From Pantoea latae (lineage in GTDB: Bacteria > Pseudomonadota > Gammaproteobacteria > Enterobacterales > Enterobacteriaceae), in NCBI RefSeq assembly GCF_002077695.1, contig NZ_MWUE01000012.1, positions 31,485 through 95,484 on the forward strand: DNA of 64,000 nucleotides. The letters run 5' to 3'. This document shows, one piece after another, positions 49,338 through 59,304 of the stretch. Below the pieces are notes generated by a model. It ran no database searches, was not told where the DNA came from, and worked only from the letters and a program-made list of their open reading frames with translations. Position numbers and translations under genes: made by a program. Position 1 is the first letter of the stretch. Each line of letters starts with the position of its first letter.

Positions 49338-50978
49338 TTATTGGGTCATCAGGCGATAGCGTTCGCGCAGGCGGTGACGCAGCGCCATCGCCAGCAGATT
49401 AAGCGACAGAATAATCGCCACCAGCAGCAGCGCCGTGGCGTAAACCAGCGGACGATCGGCCTCTACGTTGGGGCTCTGAAAGGCGAGATCGTAAATCTGG
49501 AAGCCAAGATGCATAAACTTGCGGTCAAGGTGCAGCCAGGGGAAGACCGCGTCGACCGGCAGCTCCGGCACCATTTTCACCACCCCCACCAGCATCAGCG
49601 GCGCGGTCTCGCCCGCCGCGCGCGCCACGGCTAAAATCAGGCCGGTCAGCATGGCGGGCAGCGCCATCGGCAGCACCACGTGCCACAGCGTCTCCGCCTG
49701 GGTGGCGCCCAGCGCCAGCGAGCCCTGACGCAGCGAGTCAGGAATGCGCGACAACCCCTCTTCCGTGGCGACGATCACCACCGGCAGCGTCAGCAGCGCC
49801 AGCGTCAGCGCGGCCCACAGCAGCCCCGGCGTGCCGAAGGTGGGATTAGGCAGCGCGCGTGAAAAGAAGAGCTGATCGAGGGTGCCGCCCACCAGCCAGA
49901 CAAAAAAGCCCAGGCCGAACACGCCGTAGACGATCGACGGCACGCCAGCCAGATTGACCACCGCAATCCTCACCAGCCGCGTCAGGGGGTTACGGCCGGC
50001 ATACTCATGCAGCCAGATTGCCGCGATGACGCCGAACGGCATCACCACCACCGACATCAGCAGCACCATCAGCACCGTGCCGAAAATCGCCGGGAACGCG
50101 CCGCTGTCGCTCTCGCCGTCGGCGGGCGAATCACTGACGAAATGCCAGATCTGGCGCAGCGTGTGCGCCACCTTTTGCGGCGTGCTCATGGCGTTGGGGT
50201 ACCAGACCTCGACCACCTGCGCCAGCGGAATCACATGCTGGCGATCCTGCGCGTCGCGCAGCACCAGCGCGTCGCGCTGACTCTCGCGCTGCAGATCGGC
50301 CAGCTGGCCGCTGAGCTGCGTAAAGCGACGCTGCAGCGCCGCCTGATTCGCTTCGAACTCTGACAGCGCGCGCGTATCGAACCGCTGCTCCTGCCGTAGT
50401 TTATCGGCGCGCGCGTCGAGCGCCGCCAGCTGATCGTTCAGCCGCGCCAGATCCACATGGCGAATGCGGTTAATTTTACGCAGCAGATCGCGCACCTGCT
50501 CCAGCCGCTGATGCAGCAGCGCATCGGGATCGCGCGCCGTCAGCGCTTCGTTATCTTCACGCAGGCCAGCAAACCAGCCGTAGGCGTTGCCGCCGCTGCG
50601 GCGCTGCAGCACCATCGCCGCTTGCGGCTGGCTGACCCTGAGCGCCTCGCGCGCATAAATCACGCGGAAATCGGGCGCGTCCCAGTCGCGGTTGCCGGTT
50701 TTAATCAGGTAGCGATGCACCTGGCTGACCGACGGCAGCGGCTCGTTTTGCGCCGCAGGCGCGGGAAAGTGTGGCTGATGCTCCAGGGTTTCCCCCATCA
50801 ACGCCGTGGTTTGCCCTTCCGGCTGCGCCAGATGGTAGAGATCGACGCGCTGCGGCCAGAAGGCGCGCATCCCCTGCCACGCCAGCAGCGCGATCAGCAG
50901 GGTAAATGCCAGCAGACAGACGGCGACGGCGCCGGCGGTCAGCCAGCGCCAGCGCTCATTTTGTCGCATCGCCTTCAT
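49338..50978 (-). CDS. pstA: Phosphate ABC transporter permease PstA, long form
   Basis: At 546 residues it is far longer than classical E. coli PstA (about 296). One N-terminal membrane span (about 14-36) is followed by a large periplasmic region with a predicted coiled coil (about 153-235, rich in Leu, Gln and Arg). Then comes the standard permease domain with about five spans and the EAA-like loop LSRIPDSLRQGSLALGATQAETLWHVVLP. Such extended PstA/PstC pairs are known in many proteobacteria. The ATG overlaps the pstC TGA as ATGA (50975-50978). Confidence 0.88.
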   Translation of the reverse strand: MKAMRQNERWRWLTAGAVAVCLLAFTLLIALLAWQGMRAFWPQRVDLYHLAQPEGQTTALMGETLEHQPHFPAPAAQNEPLPSVSQVHRYLIKTGNRDWDAPDFRVIYAREALRVSQPQAAMVLQRRSGGNAYGWFAGLREDNEALTARDPDALLHQRLEQVRDLLRKINRIRHVDLARLNDQLAALDARADKLRQEQRFDTRALSEFEANQAALQRRFTQLSGQLADLQRESQRDALVLRDAQDRQHVIPLAQVVEVWYPNAMSTPQKVAHTLRQIWHFVSDSPADGESDSGAFPAIFGTVLMVLLMSVVVMPFGVIAAIWLHEYAGRNPLTRLVRIAVVNLAGVPSIVYGVFGLGFFVWLVGGTLDQLFFSRALPNPTFGTPGLLWAALTLALLTLPVVIVATEEGLSRIPDSLRQGSLALGATQAETLWHVVLPMALPAMLTGLILAVARAAGETAPLMLVGVVKMVPELPVDAVFPWLHLDRKFMHLGFQIYDLAFQSPNVEADRPLVYATALLLVAIILSLNLLAMALRHRLRERYRLMTQ

Positions 50979-53059
50979 GTCTGGCCCTCATGCTGGCTAT
51001 AGCGCTGGCGCAGCCGCTGACGGATCAGCTCGGCCAGCGTGTTAATCATTAACGTAAAGATCAGCAGCATCAGCGCGCTGAGAAACAGAATGCGATAGTG
51101 CGCGCTGCCAGCTGCCGCTTCCGGCATCTCAATGGCGATGTTGGCGGAGAGCGCCCGCAGCCCGGAGAAGAGGCCGCCGTGGCTCTGCGGCGTGTTGCCG
51201 GTGGCCATCAGCACGATCATGGTTTCTCCGACCGCGCGGCCGAAGCCGATCATCAGCGCGGCGAAAATGCCCGCCGACGCGCCTGGCAGCACCACGCGCG
51301 TCAGGGTTTGCCACGGCGTCGCCCCCAGCGCCAGCGACCCCTGCCCCAGCGCGGCGGGCACGCTGAACAGCGCATCTTCCGACAGGGTAAAAATCAGCGG
51401 CACCAGCGCAAAGCCCATTGCCAGCCCGGCGACCAGCAGGTTGCGCTGCTCGTAGTGCGGCAGCCATTCCGCCGCATCGCGCATCAGCCAGGCCGGAATG
51501 GTGAGCGTGGCGAGCGTGACGATCAGCAGCACCGGCAGCAGCAGCATCACCTCGCGTCCCGGCTGTCGCCAGCGCGGCGGCAGGCGACCGCTGAGCGCGC
51601 CGCAAATCAGCAGCGTCGCCGCCAGCGTCAGCGGCAGCAGCAACACGCCTAGCAGCGCCTGGCTGATATGCGGCGCCAGCCAGAGTCCAGCGATCAGCCC
51701 GATCACCACGCTGGGCAGCGCGCCCATCATCTCTATCGCCGGTTTAACCCAGCGCCGCAGGCCCGGCGCCATAAACCAGGCGGTATACATCGCGGCCGCC
51801 AGCGCCAGCGGCGTGGCGAACAGCAGCGACAGCGCCGCCGCTTTCAGCGTGCCCGTCACCATCGGCATAAAGCTGAACTTAGCCTGATAGCTGTCTGCGG
51901 CGTTAGTGGACTGCCAGACCCAGTCGGGCGCGGGATAGTTTTCATACCAGATTTTCTGCCACAAGCTGCGCCAGCTGACGTCCGGCCAGGGATTGTCGAT
52001 GCGCAGCACCTGCCAGCTTCCGGCGCGCTCCAGCAGCAGCGCGTCGCCGCGCGGTGAGAAGGCGGCGTTTTCTATGCCAGGCGCCAGCTGACGCTGCAGG
52101 ATGGGGCCGCGCTGTTTGCTGGCGAAGATCTTTAGTGCGCCATCGGGCGCCAGCGTGGCGAAGACGCGACGCTGCGGCTCCGTTACAAGGGTCGCGGTCG
52201 GGCTGCTTTCGGCGAAGGTGCGGATTTCATGCAGGCGCGGCCCCTGCGCGCCGGCAATAGCGAACCACTGCGTCACGCCGCGTCCGTCCTGAATCAGCAG
52301 GCTCGCCCCGCCCGCCAGCAGATGCAGGCTGCGCGGCGGCTGCGCCAGCGCCACGGTTTCGCGCAGTGTCGCGCCGTCGTCGCGCAGCTGCCAGACGCGC
52401 AACAGATTGCCTACGCTGGCGTAGAGCAGATCGCCCTGCGGCGACAGCAGCAGATGATCGGCCTGCGTCTGCGGCAGTTCGACACGTTGCGGCGCCTGCT
52501 GGCGCGTCAGCGTCACGATGTTCAGCCCCGTTTCGGTCTGCGCGGCGATGCGCCACTTCTCTTCGCCCAGCGTCGCCAGCGCCATGGCTTTCACCGCGCC
52601 GCCCGGCAGCTGCACAGGAACCTCGCCGAGCGGATAGCGCCACGCGCCGTTCACCGGCTGCAGCAGCAGCAGCGCGCCCTGCGCGTTAAGCAGCAGCGTG
52701 CGCCGATCGGCGCTGCTGACGATCTGCTGCGGTGCCGGACGCAGCGTCAACGCCGCTTCGGCGGGCTGGCCGTTCAGCGGGATCACGCGCGCCGCGCCGT
52801 CGCGGCCGATACGCCAGCCCTGCTGGCCGGTAAAGCCCAGGGCCAGCGCAGGCTGGCGATCCCATAGCTGCTGCGCGGGCTGCGGATGCAGCGCCGGCGA
52901 GGCGAACAGCGGCAGCACCACCCAGATCAGCCAGAAGAAAAGCAGCAGCATCAGCAGCAAAATGGCGATGCCGCAGCAAGTGACCAGTCGCCGCGTGAAG
53001 CGGTCGATAGCGCGGCGTCGGCGGTCGCTGAAGTTAACGGGTATATGCTTTAGGCTCAT
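50975..53059 (-). CDS. pstC: Phosphate ABC transporter permease PstC, long form
   Basis: The 694-residue protein (classical PstC is about 320) is the first gene of the operon. It has a membrane span at about 29-53 and a periplasmic domain of roughly 330 residues rich in short beta strands (repeating patterns such as LLLSPQGDLLYASVGNLLRVWQL, resembling beta-propeller blades). The permease core begins near residue 400 (FSFMPMVTGTLKAAALSLLFATPLAL) and contains ALGQGSLALGATPWQTLTRVVLP and GFGRAVGETMIVLMATGNTP. It is divergent from ppk; the 150-bp gap contains a candidate PHO box. Confidence 0.88.
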   Translation of the reverse strand: MSLKHIPVNFSDRRRRAIDRFTRRLVTCCGIAILLLMLLLFFWLIWVVLPLFASPALHPQPAQQLWDRQPALALGFTGQQGWRIGRDGAARVIPLNGQPAEAALTLRPAPQQIVSSADRRTLLLNAQGALLLLQPVNGAWRYPLGEVPVQLPGGAVKAMALATLGEEKWRIAAQTETGLNIVTLTRQQAPQRVELPQTQADHLLLSPQGDLLYASVGNLLRVWQLRDDGATLRETVALAQPPRSLHLLAGGASLLIQDGRGVTQWFAIAGAQGPRLHEIRTFAESSPTATLVTEPQRRVFATLAPDGALKIFASKQRGPILQRQLAPGIENAAFSPRGDALLLERAGSWQVLRIDNPWPDVSWRSLWQKIWYENYPAPDWVWQSTNAADSYQAKFSFMPMVTGTLKAAALSLLFATPLALAAAMYTAWFMAPGLRRWVKPAIEMMGALPSVVIGLIAGLWLAPHISQALLGVLLLPLTLAATLLICGALSGRLPPRWRQPGREVMLLLPVLLIVTLATLTIPAWLMRDAAEWLPHYEQRNLLVAGLAMGFALVPLIFTLSEDALFSVPAALGQGSLALGATPWQTLTRVVLPGASAGIFAALMIGFGRAVGETMIVLMATGNTPQSHGGLFSGLRALSANIAIEMPEAAAGSAHYRILFLSALMLLIFTLMINTLAELIRQRLRQRYSQHEGQT

Positions 53060-53139
53060 GCGGCTCTGAATGGGATCGGTAGTAAGCCGCTATGTTGCCC
53101 GTAGCTGGTTGATAAGACAACCATTGGCGTTGGACAAGC

Positions 53140-53157
53140 TTGCCATACTCTCGCCAT
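53140..53157. promoter_or_regulatory. Candidate PHO box between pstC and ppk
   Basis: TTGCCAT and TCGCCAT are direct repeats separated by four bases (ACTC), the spacing of a PHO box (CTGTCAT-N4-CTGTCAT). Only 9 of 14 repeat positions match the consensus. Position 81 bp upstream of pstC and 53 bp upstream of ppk supports PhoB control, which is known for pst and ppk genes in enterobacteria. Confidence 0.35.
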
Positions 53158-53209
53158 AATGATGTCGGACACTGGTTCTTTAGTCCTGCAAACGCGATAT
53201 GGAGTCAGA

Positions 53210-55270
53210 ATGGGTCAGGAAAAGCTATATATAGAAAAAGAATTAAGCTGGTTATCCTTTAACGAACGCGTTCTGCAAGAGGCGGCGGATAAAACCAATC
53301 CGCTCATTGAACGCATGCGTTTTCTCGGGATCTATTCCAATAATCTCGACGAGTTTTACAAGGTTCGCTTCGCCGACCTCAAGCGCCGCATCCTGATTGG
53401 CGAAGAACAGGGTTCGCCAGGCCTGCCACGCCATCTGCTGAAAAAAATTCAGCAGCGCGTGATGAAGTCGGAGCAGGAGTTTGACGGCCTCTACAATGAG
53501 CTGCTGCTGGAGCTGGCGCGCAACCAGATCTTTCTGATCAACGAGCGTCAGCTTTCACCTAATCAACAGATCTGGCTGCGCCACTATTTCAAGCACGAGC
53601 TGCGCCAGCATATCTCGCCGATCCTGATCAATCACGACACCGATCTCACCGAATTCCTGAAAGATGACTACACCTATCTGGCGGTGGAGATTATTCGCGG
53701 CGAGGATATTCGCTATGCGCTGCTGGAGATCCCCTCTGACAAGGTGCCGCGCTTCGTTAACCTGCCCGCTGAATCGCCGCGCCGCCGCAAGCCGATGATC
53801 CTGCTGGACAATATCCTGCGCTACTGTCTCGACGACATCTTTAAGGGCTTCTTCGACTATGACGCGCTGAACGCCTACTCGATGAAAATGACGCGTGATG
53901 CAGAGTACGATCTGGTAACGGAAATGGAGTCGAGCCTGCTGGAGCTGATGTCCTCCAGCCTGAAGCAGCGCCTGACCGCTGAGCCGGTGCGCTTCGTTTA
54001 TCAGCGCGACATGCCGGACGCGATGGTGGAGCTGCTGCGCAACAAGCTCACCATCTCTAACTATGATTCCATCGTGCCGGGCGGCCGCTACCATAACTTC
54101 AAAGACTTTATCGGCTTCCCGGACGTGGGCAAAAGCAACCTGGTTAACCGTCCGCTGCCGCAGATCCGCCACATCGGCTTCGACGGCTTCCGCAACGGCT
54201 TCGACGCCATTCGCGATCGCGACATTCTGCTCTACTACCCCTACCACACCTTTGAGCACGTGCTGGAGCTGCTGCGCCAGGCGTCGTTCGACCCGAGCGT
54301 GCTGGCGATCAAAATCAACATCTATCGCGTCGCGAAGCGTTCGCGCATTATGGATGCGATGATACATGCCGCCTATAACGGCAAAAAAGTCACTGTGGTG
54401 GTGGAGCTGCAGGCGCGCTTCGACGAAGAGGCCAATATTTCATGGGCCAAGCGCTTAACCGAAGCGGGCGTGCACGTTATTTTTTCCGCGCCGGGGCTGA
54501 AAATTCACGCCAAGCTGTTTTTGATCTCCCGCCGTGAAGGCGACGAAGTGGTGCGCTACGCCCATATCGGCACCGGCAACTTTAACGAGAAAACCGCGCG
54601 CCTCTATACCGACTATTCGCTGCTGACCGCCGACGCGCGCATCACCAACGAAGTGCGCCGGGTGTTTAACTTTATCGAGAACCCTTACCGGCCGGTGAGC
54701 TTCGAACACCTGCTGGTATCGCCGCAGAACTCGCGTCAAATGCTCTATCAGCTGATTGATGCGGAAATCGCCAATGCGCAGCAGGGAAATCCGTCTGGCA
54801 TTACGCTGAAAATTAACAACCTGGTGGACAACGGTCTGGTTGACCGTCTCTATGCCGCTTCCGGCGCCGGCGTGAAGGTGAATTTGCTGGTGCGCGGCAT
54901 GTGTTCATTAATCCCTGATTTGCCCGGGATCAGTGAAAATATTCGCGTGATCAGTATCGTTGACCGCTATCTCGAGCACGATCGCGTCTATATTTTTGAA
55001 AACGGCGGCGATAAAAAAGTCTTCCTTTCCTCTGCTGACTGGATGACGCGTAACATCGATCATCGCATCGAAGTAGCGGTATCGATCCTCGATCCGCGCG
55101 TGAAGCAACGCATTCTGGACATTATCGCTATCCTGTTTAGTGATACGGTGAAGGCGCGTATCGTTGATAAAGAGTTGGGGAACCGCTATGTTCCGCGCGG
55201 CAATCGTCGTAAGGTCCGCTCTCAACTGGCGATTTATGATTACATCAAGAAACTGGAACAGCCTGAATAA
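53210..55270 (+). CDS. ppk: Polyphosphate kinase Ppk1
   Basis: Membrane-associated enzyme that reversibly makes long-chain polyphosphate from ATP. It has 686 residues (E. coli 688; two residues shorter in the [11 protein letters not shown] region). The catalytic phospholipase-D-like histidines lie in LKIHAKLF and [24 protein letters not shown] and the C-terminal [29 protein letters not shown] are family marks. The start at 53210 follows ATGGAGTCAGA and gives [23 protein letters not shown]; a 17-codon upstream extension has no similarity. ppx follows after 3 bp. Confidence 0.97.
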   Translation: MGQEKLYIEKELSWLSFNERVLQEAADKTNPLIERMRFLGIYSNNLDEFYKVRFADLKRRILIGEEQGSPGLPRHLLKKIQQRVMKSEQEFDGLYNELLLELARNQIFLINERQLSPNQQIWLRHYFKHELRQHISPILINHDTDLTEFLKDDYTYLAVEIIRGEDIRYALLEIPSDKVPRFVNLPAESPRRRKPMILLDNILRYCLDDIFKGFFDYDALNAYSMKMTRDAEYDLVTEMESSLLELMSSSLKQRLTAEPVRFVYQRDMPDAMVELLRNKLTISNYDSIVPGGRYHNFKDFIGFPDVGKSNLVNRPLPQIRHIGFDGFRNGFDAIRDRDILLYYPYHTFEHVLELLRQASFDPSVLAIKINIYRVAKRSRIMDAMIHAAYNGKKVTVVVELQARFDEEANISWAKRLTEAGVHVIFSAPGLKIHAKLFLISRREGDEVVRYAHIGTGNFNEKTARLYTDYSLLTADARITNEVRRVFNFIENPYRPVSFEHLLVSPQNSRQMLYQLIDAEIANAQQGNPSGITLKINNLVDNGLVDRLYAASGAGVKVNLLVRGMCSLIPDLPGISENIRVISIVDRYLEHDRVYIFENGGDKKVFLSSADWMTRNIDHRIEVAVSILDPRVKQRILDIIAILFSDTVKARIVDKELGNRYVPRGNRRKVRSQLAIYDYIKKLEQPE

Positions 55271-55273
55271 TCT

Positions 55274-56800
55274 ATGCCCATTTCTCATAAAAGTACGCCG
55301 AGACCGCAAGAGTTTGCGGCAATCGATCTTGGCTCAAACAGCTTTCATATGGTCATTGCGCGCGTGGTCGACGGCGCTTTGCAGGTGCTTGGTCGCCTGA
55401 AACAGCGCGTCCATCTGGCTGACGGTCTGGACAGCAAAAATCGCCTGAGCGAAGAGGCAATAGAGCGCGGGCTGAGCTGCCTGGCGCTGTTTGCCGAACG
55501 GCTGCAGGGCTTTAGCCCCAGCAACGTCACCATTGTCGGCACCCATACCCTGCGCCAGGCGGTGAACGCAGAAGAGTTCCTGCAGCGCGCGGCCGAGGTG
55601 ATCCCCTACCCTATTGAAGTTATTTCCGGCAACGAAGAGGCGCGCCTGATCTTTATGGGCGTCGAGCATACGCAGCCGGAGAAAGGCCGTAAGCTGGTGA
55701 TCGACATCGGCGGCGGCTCGACCGAGCTGGTGATCGGCGAAAACTTCGAGCCGCAGCTGGTTGAGAGCCGTCGCATGGGCTGCGTCAGTTTCGCTCAGCT
55801 CTACTTCCCCAACGGTGAAATCAACCGCGACAACTTCCGGCGCGCGCGCCTGGCGGCGACGCAAAAGCTGGAGACGCTGGCGTGGCAGTATCGTCTGCAC
55901 GGCTGGCAGTACGCGCTCGGCGCGTCGGGCACCATTAAAGCGGCGTGCGAAGTGCTGCTGGCGATGGGCGAAAAAGAGAAACTGATCACCCCGGAGCGGC
56001 TGGACAAGCTCTGTGACGAGGTGCTCAAGCATAAATCCTTTAGCGCGCTGAGCCTGCCTGGCCTCTCTGAAGAGCGCCAGTCGGTGTTTGTGCCGGGCCT
56101 GGCGATTATCTGCGGCGTCTTCGACGCGCTGGCGATCCGCGAGCTGCGCCTGTCGGACGGCGCGCTGCGCGAAGGGGTGCTTTATGAGATGGAGGGCCGC
56201 TTCCGTCATCAGGATATCCGCAGCCGCACGGCGCAGAGCCTGGCGAACCATTACGCCATCGACAACGATCAGGCGCGGCGCGTGCTCGATACCACCGAAC
56301 AGCTCTATCTGCAGTGGCGCGATCAGAACCCCAAACTAGCCAATCCGCAGCTGGCGGCGCTGCTGAAGTGGGCGGCGATGCTGCACGAAGTGGGGCTGAC
56401 CATCAACCACAGCGGCATGCAGCGCCATTCCGCCTATATTCTGCAAAACACCAATTTGCCCGGATTTAACCAGGATCAGCAAACGCTGCTGGCGGCGCTG
56501 GTACGCTTCCATCGTAAAGCCGTCAAGGTGGAAGATCTGCCGCGCGTTACGCTGTTCAAGAAGAAACAGTTCCTGCCGCTGCTGTTTCTGCTGCGCCTTG
56601 GCACCTTACTTAACAACCAGCGTCAGGCCACCACCCGGCCTGATTCGCTTAAGCTGACCACCGACGACGGTCACTGGACGCTGACCTTCCCGGCGGGTTA
56701 TTTCAGCCAGAACAATCTGGTGCAGCTCGATCTGGAGCGGGAGCAAACCTACTGGAACGAGGTCACCGGCTGGAAGCTGATGCTGGAAGAAGAAGCCTGA
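55274..56800 (+). CDS. ppx: Exopolyphosphatase Ppx
   Basis: Releases phosphate from the ends of polyphosphate and belongs to the Ppx/GppA branch of the ASKHA fold. Motifs are [40 protein letters not shown] and a C-terminal HD-like domain ([30 protein letters not shown]). It has 508 residues (E. coli 513). It is in an operon with ppk, so synthesis and breakdown are expressed together. Confidence 0.96.
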   Translation: MPISHKSTPRPQEFAAIDLGSNSFHMVIARVVDGALQVLGRLKQRVHLADGLDSKNRLSEEAIERGLSCLALFAERLQGFSPSNVTIVGTHTLRQAVNAEEFLQRAAEVIPYPIEVISGNEEARLIFMGVEHTQPEKGRKLVIDIGGGSTELVIGENFEPQLVESRRMGCVSFAQLYFPNGEINRDNFRRARLAATQKLETLAWQYRLHGWQYALGASGTIKAACEVLLAMGEKEKLITPERLDKLCDEVLKHKSFSALSLPGLSEERQSVFVPGLAIICGVFDALAIRELRLSDGALREGVLYEMEGRFRHQDIRSRTAQSLANHYAIDNDQARRVLDTTEQLYLQWRDQNPKLANPQLAALLKWAAMLHEVGLTINHSGMQRHSAYILQNTNLPGFNQDQQTLLAALVRFHRKAVKVEDLPRVTLFKKKQFLPLLFLLRLGTLLNNQRQATTRPDSLKLTTDDGHWTLTFPAGYFSQNNLVQLDLEREQTYWNEVTGWKLMLEEEA

Positions 56801-56804
56801 GGAG

Positions 56805-56822
56805 GTGGGCGTTCGCGCCCAC
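56805..56822 (+). terminator. Hairpin after ppx
   Basis: GTGGGCG/CGCCCAC is a 7-bp stem capped by a TTCG tetraloop, four bases after the ppx stop. There is no T run. It may protect the ppk-ppx mRNA end or act with Rho. Confidence 0.45.
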
Positions 56823-56838
56823 GCACTAAACGCCAATC

Positions 56839-57435
56839 ATGATGAAACCTGAACACTATTTTGCTGAAACCTACGGGCTGACGCCGACCCATTCTGAAGT
56901 GCTGGCGGCGCTGCCGCACCTGAATCCCGGCAAGGCGCTGGATCTGGGCTGCGGCAACGGCCGTAACAGTTTATTCCTGAGCCAGAACGGCTTTGACGTC
57001 ACCGCCTGGGATCACAATCCCGCCAGCCTGGCGCGCCTGCAGCAGATCGTTGCGCAGGAAGGGATAAGTAATATCCATACCGAGCAGCGCGACCTTAACC
57101 AGACGCGTTTCAACGGCGGCTACACCTTCGTGCTCTCTACGGTGGTGATGATGTTCCTGCAGCCGGAGACCATTCCGCAGCTGATCGCCGATATGCAGGC
57201 GAGCACGGTGCGGGACGGGCACAACCTGATCGTCGCGGCGATGAGCACCGATGATTATCCCAGCCCGCTCGCTTTCCCGTTTACCTTTAAATCGGGCGAG
57301 CTAAGCCACTACTATCGCAACTGGCACATTCTGAAATACAACGAGCATGTCGGCCAGCTGCACAAGCGCGACGAACAGGGCAACCGCATCAGCTGCCGCT
57401 TCGCCACGCTGCTGGCGCAAAAAGCCAGTCTCTGA
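56839..57435 (+). CDS. tehB: SAM-dependent methyltransferase TehB-like
   Basis: Class I methyltransferase of 198 residues. Motif I is LDLGCGNGRNSLFLSQNGFDVTAWDHN, followed by STVVMMFLQPETIPQLIADMQ, NLIVAAMSTDDYP and FPFTFKSGELSHYY. The match is to TehB, which confers tellurite resistance by methylation using S-adenosylmethionine. In E. coli tehB follows tehA; here no TehA channel is adjacent, so the physiological role may differ. Two adjacent ATGs (56839, 56842) are possible starts and neither has a good ribosome-binding site. Confidence 0.85.
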   Translation: MMKPEHYFAETYGLTPTHSEVLAALPHLNPGKALDLGCGNGRNSLFLSQNGFDVTAWDHNPASLARLQQIVAQEGISNIHTEQRDLNQTRFNGGYTFVLSTVVMMFLQPETIPQLIADMQASTVRDGHNLIVAAMSTDDYPSPLAFPFTFKSGELSHYYRNWHILKYNEHVGQLHKRDEQGNRISCRFATLLAQKASL

Positions 57436-57439
57436 ACCT

Positions 57440-57476
57440 GGGCCGCGCCATGCGGCCCAATCTCTGCTCTTTTTTT
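57440..57476 (+). terminator. tehB terminator
   Basis: GGGCCGC/GCGGCCC forms a 7-bp stem with a 5-nt loop, five bases after the stop. A T-rich tail (CTCTTTTTTT) begins about ten bases later. Confidence 0.6.
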
Positions 57477-57555
57477 AATCGGTGATTGATTTCGACGCGG
57501 GCTTGTGACTAAATGTTGCCATCGCCCAGCAGGGTCATTACAGGAAACATCTCGC

Positions 57556-57747
57556 GTGAACAGCGCCATCCCTTCCCGAAGACGAGCCAAAACCCCTTCC
57601 TTTACCCGGATCGTTTTACTGATTAGTTTTATTATCCTCGTTAGCCGCCTGATCTTTATCCTGCCCGCTGCCTTTGAGCATCACCAGCAGAAAAAAGCCG
57701 CACCGGAATCAACACCCTTGAGCACGCCTCTGCGCGACAGCCGTTAG
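57556..57747 (+). CDS. yfgG: Small inner-membrane protein YfgG
   Basis: The 63-residue protein starts at GTG (57556): a basic N-terminus (SAIPSRRRAKTPSFTR), one membrane helix (IVLLISFIILVSRLIFILPAAF) and a short polar tail (EHHQQKKAAPEST). This is the layout and exact length of E. coli YfgG, which is also found near ppx and has been linked to metal/oxidative stress tolerance. AGGAAACATCTCGC precedes the GTG. The frame extends 17 codons upstream without similarity. Confidence 0.8.
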   Translation: MNSAIPSRRRAKTPSFTRIVLLISFIILVSRLIFILPAAFEHHQQKKAAPESTPLSTPLRDSR

Positions 57748-57870
57748 CCTTTCGTGTCCTTTGCCTGAAACCACTAAACGCAGCCTGAATAACCGCGTCT
57801 TTTTTTGCGCCCTTTTGCGAGGCGAACCGCTACACTTCGTGCTGTAACTTTCAGACACAAGGGACTCGTT

Positions 57871-59304
57871 ATGTCTGCCTCGCATACTCAACGTTTAAGT
57901 GAAATTCGTCATCGCATTCTGACGCTGCTGCTCAGTGAGCCGGATCTGGTGGATGCGCTGCTGGAGAAATCCGGCGAGCGCAGCCCTGAACAGCAACGTG
58001 AAAATGCGGCGCATCAGGCGGCGCTGGAGCAGGATATCGCCCAGCTGCACGCGGCGGACCTCGCCGATATTCTCGAAGCGCTGCCGGAAGAGGAGCGCCA
58101 GGCGCTCTGGCGTCTGGTGCCCGTTGGGCAGCGCGGCCATGTGCTGGTGGAAGCCTCAGAAACCGTCTGGGCCAGCCTGACGGAAGAGATGAGCGACCGT
58201 GATATCCTGCGCGCTATCGAACCGCTCGATATTGACGACCAGGTGTGGCTGGCGCGCTATCTGCCTCGCAACCTGACGGGACGCCTGCTGGCGTCGCTGG
58301 AGCCGAACCAGCGCGCGCGGGTGCTCAGCATGGTCGATTTCGACCGCGACCGCGTCGGACGCATTATGGACTTCAATATCCTGACGGTGCGCGCCGACGT
58401 GACGCTGGCGACGGTGCAACGCTTCCTGCGTCACCGCAAAAGCATGCCAGACGGCACCGACAAAATTTTTATCACCGATGAAAACAACCTGCTGCTGGGC
58501 GAGCTTGCGCTGACCGATATTCTGCTCAACAAGCCGAAAAAGCGCGTGGACGAGGTAATGAACACCTCACCCACCACCTTCCAGATAGATGATAAAGCCG
58601 AAGACGCGGCGGGCGCGTTTGAACGTTATAACCTGATCTCCGCCGCGGTGATCGACGCCAAAGGCAAGCTGATTGGCCGCGTAACCATTGAAGACGTGGT
58701 CGATCTGGTTAACGAAGAGAACGAAAGCAATATTCGCCGCATGGGCGGTATCAGTCAGGAAGAGGACGTTTTCGCGCCGGTGCGCAAAGCGGTACGCCGT
58801 CGCTGGGCCTGGCTGGCAATCAATCTCTGCACCGCCTTTGTCGCGTCGCGCGTGATCGGCCTGTTTGAAGAGACCATCTCGCAGCTGGTGGCGCTGGCGA
58901 CGCTGATGCCGATCGTCGCGGGCATTGGCGGCAACACCGGTAACCAGACCATTACCATGATCGTGCGCGCGCTGGCGCTGCATCAGGTCGAACCGGGCAA
59001 CTTCTCTTTTCTTATCGCGCGCGAACTGGGCGTGGCGCTGCTCAACGGTTTGTTCTGGGGCGGCGCGATGGGGCTGATTACCTGGCTAATGTACAGCAAC
59101 ATCGAGCTGGGCGGCGTGATGATGCTGGCGATGATGCTTAACCTGCTGCTGGCGGCGCTGATGGGCGTGCTGATCCCGCTGATCATGACCAAACTAAAAC
59201 GCGATCCGGCGGTGGGCTCCAGCGTGCTGATCACCGCCATTACCGACACCGGTGGATTTTTTATTTTTCTCGGTCTGGCGACGCTGTTTTTACTGCATCA
59301 CTGA
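57871..59304 (+). CDS. mgtE: Magnesium transporter MgtE
   Basis: Mg2+ channel of 477 residues. The cytosolic N-domain (helical, with HAADLADILEALPEEERQALWRLVP) and two CBS domains (about 150-280: RIMDFNILTVRADVTLATVQRFL and DEVMNTSPTTFQIDDKAEDAAGAF) sense Mg2+. Five membrane helices follow, with the selectivity region MPIVAGIGGNTGNQTITMIVRAL. The start at 57871 follows AAGGGACTCGTT. E. coli K-12 has no such gene here. Its stop overlaps the convergent gene at 59298 by seven bases. Confidence 0.92.
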   Translation: MSASHTQRLSEIRHRILTLLLSEPDLVDALLEKSGERSPEQQRENAAHQAALEQDIAQLHAADLADILEALPEEERQALWRLVPVGQRGHVLVEASETVWASLTEEMSDRDILRAIEPLDIDDQVWLARYLPRNLTGRLLASLEPNQRARVLSMVDFDRDRVGRIMDFNILTVRADVTLATVQRFLRHRKSMPDGTDKIFITDENNLLLGELALTDILLNKPKKRVDEVMNTSPTTFQIDDKAEDAAGAFERYNLISAAVIDAKGKLIGRVTIEDVVDLVNEENESNIRRMGGISQEEDVFAPVRKAVRRRWAWLAINLCTAFVASRVIGLFEETISQLVALATLMPIVAGIGGNTGNQTITMIVRALALHQVEPGNFSFLIARELGVALLNGLFWGGAMGLITWLMYSNIELGGVMMLAMMLNLLLAALMGVLIPLIMTKLKRDPAVGSSVLITAITDTGGFFIFLGLATLFLLHH

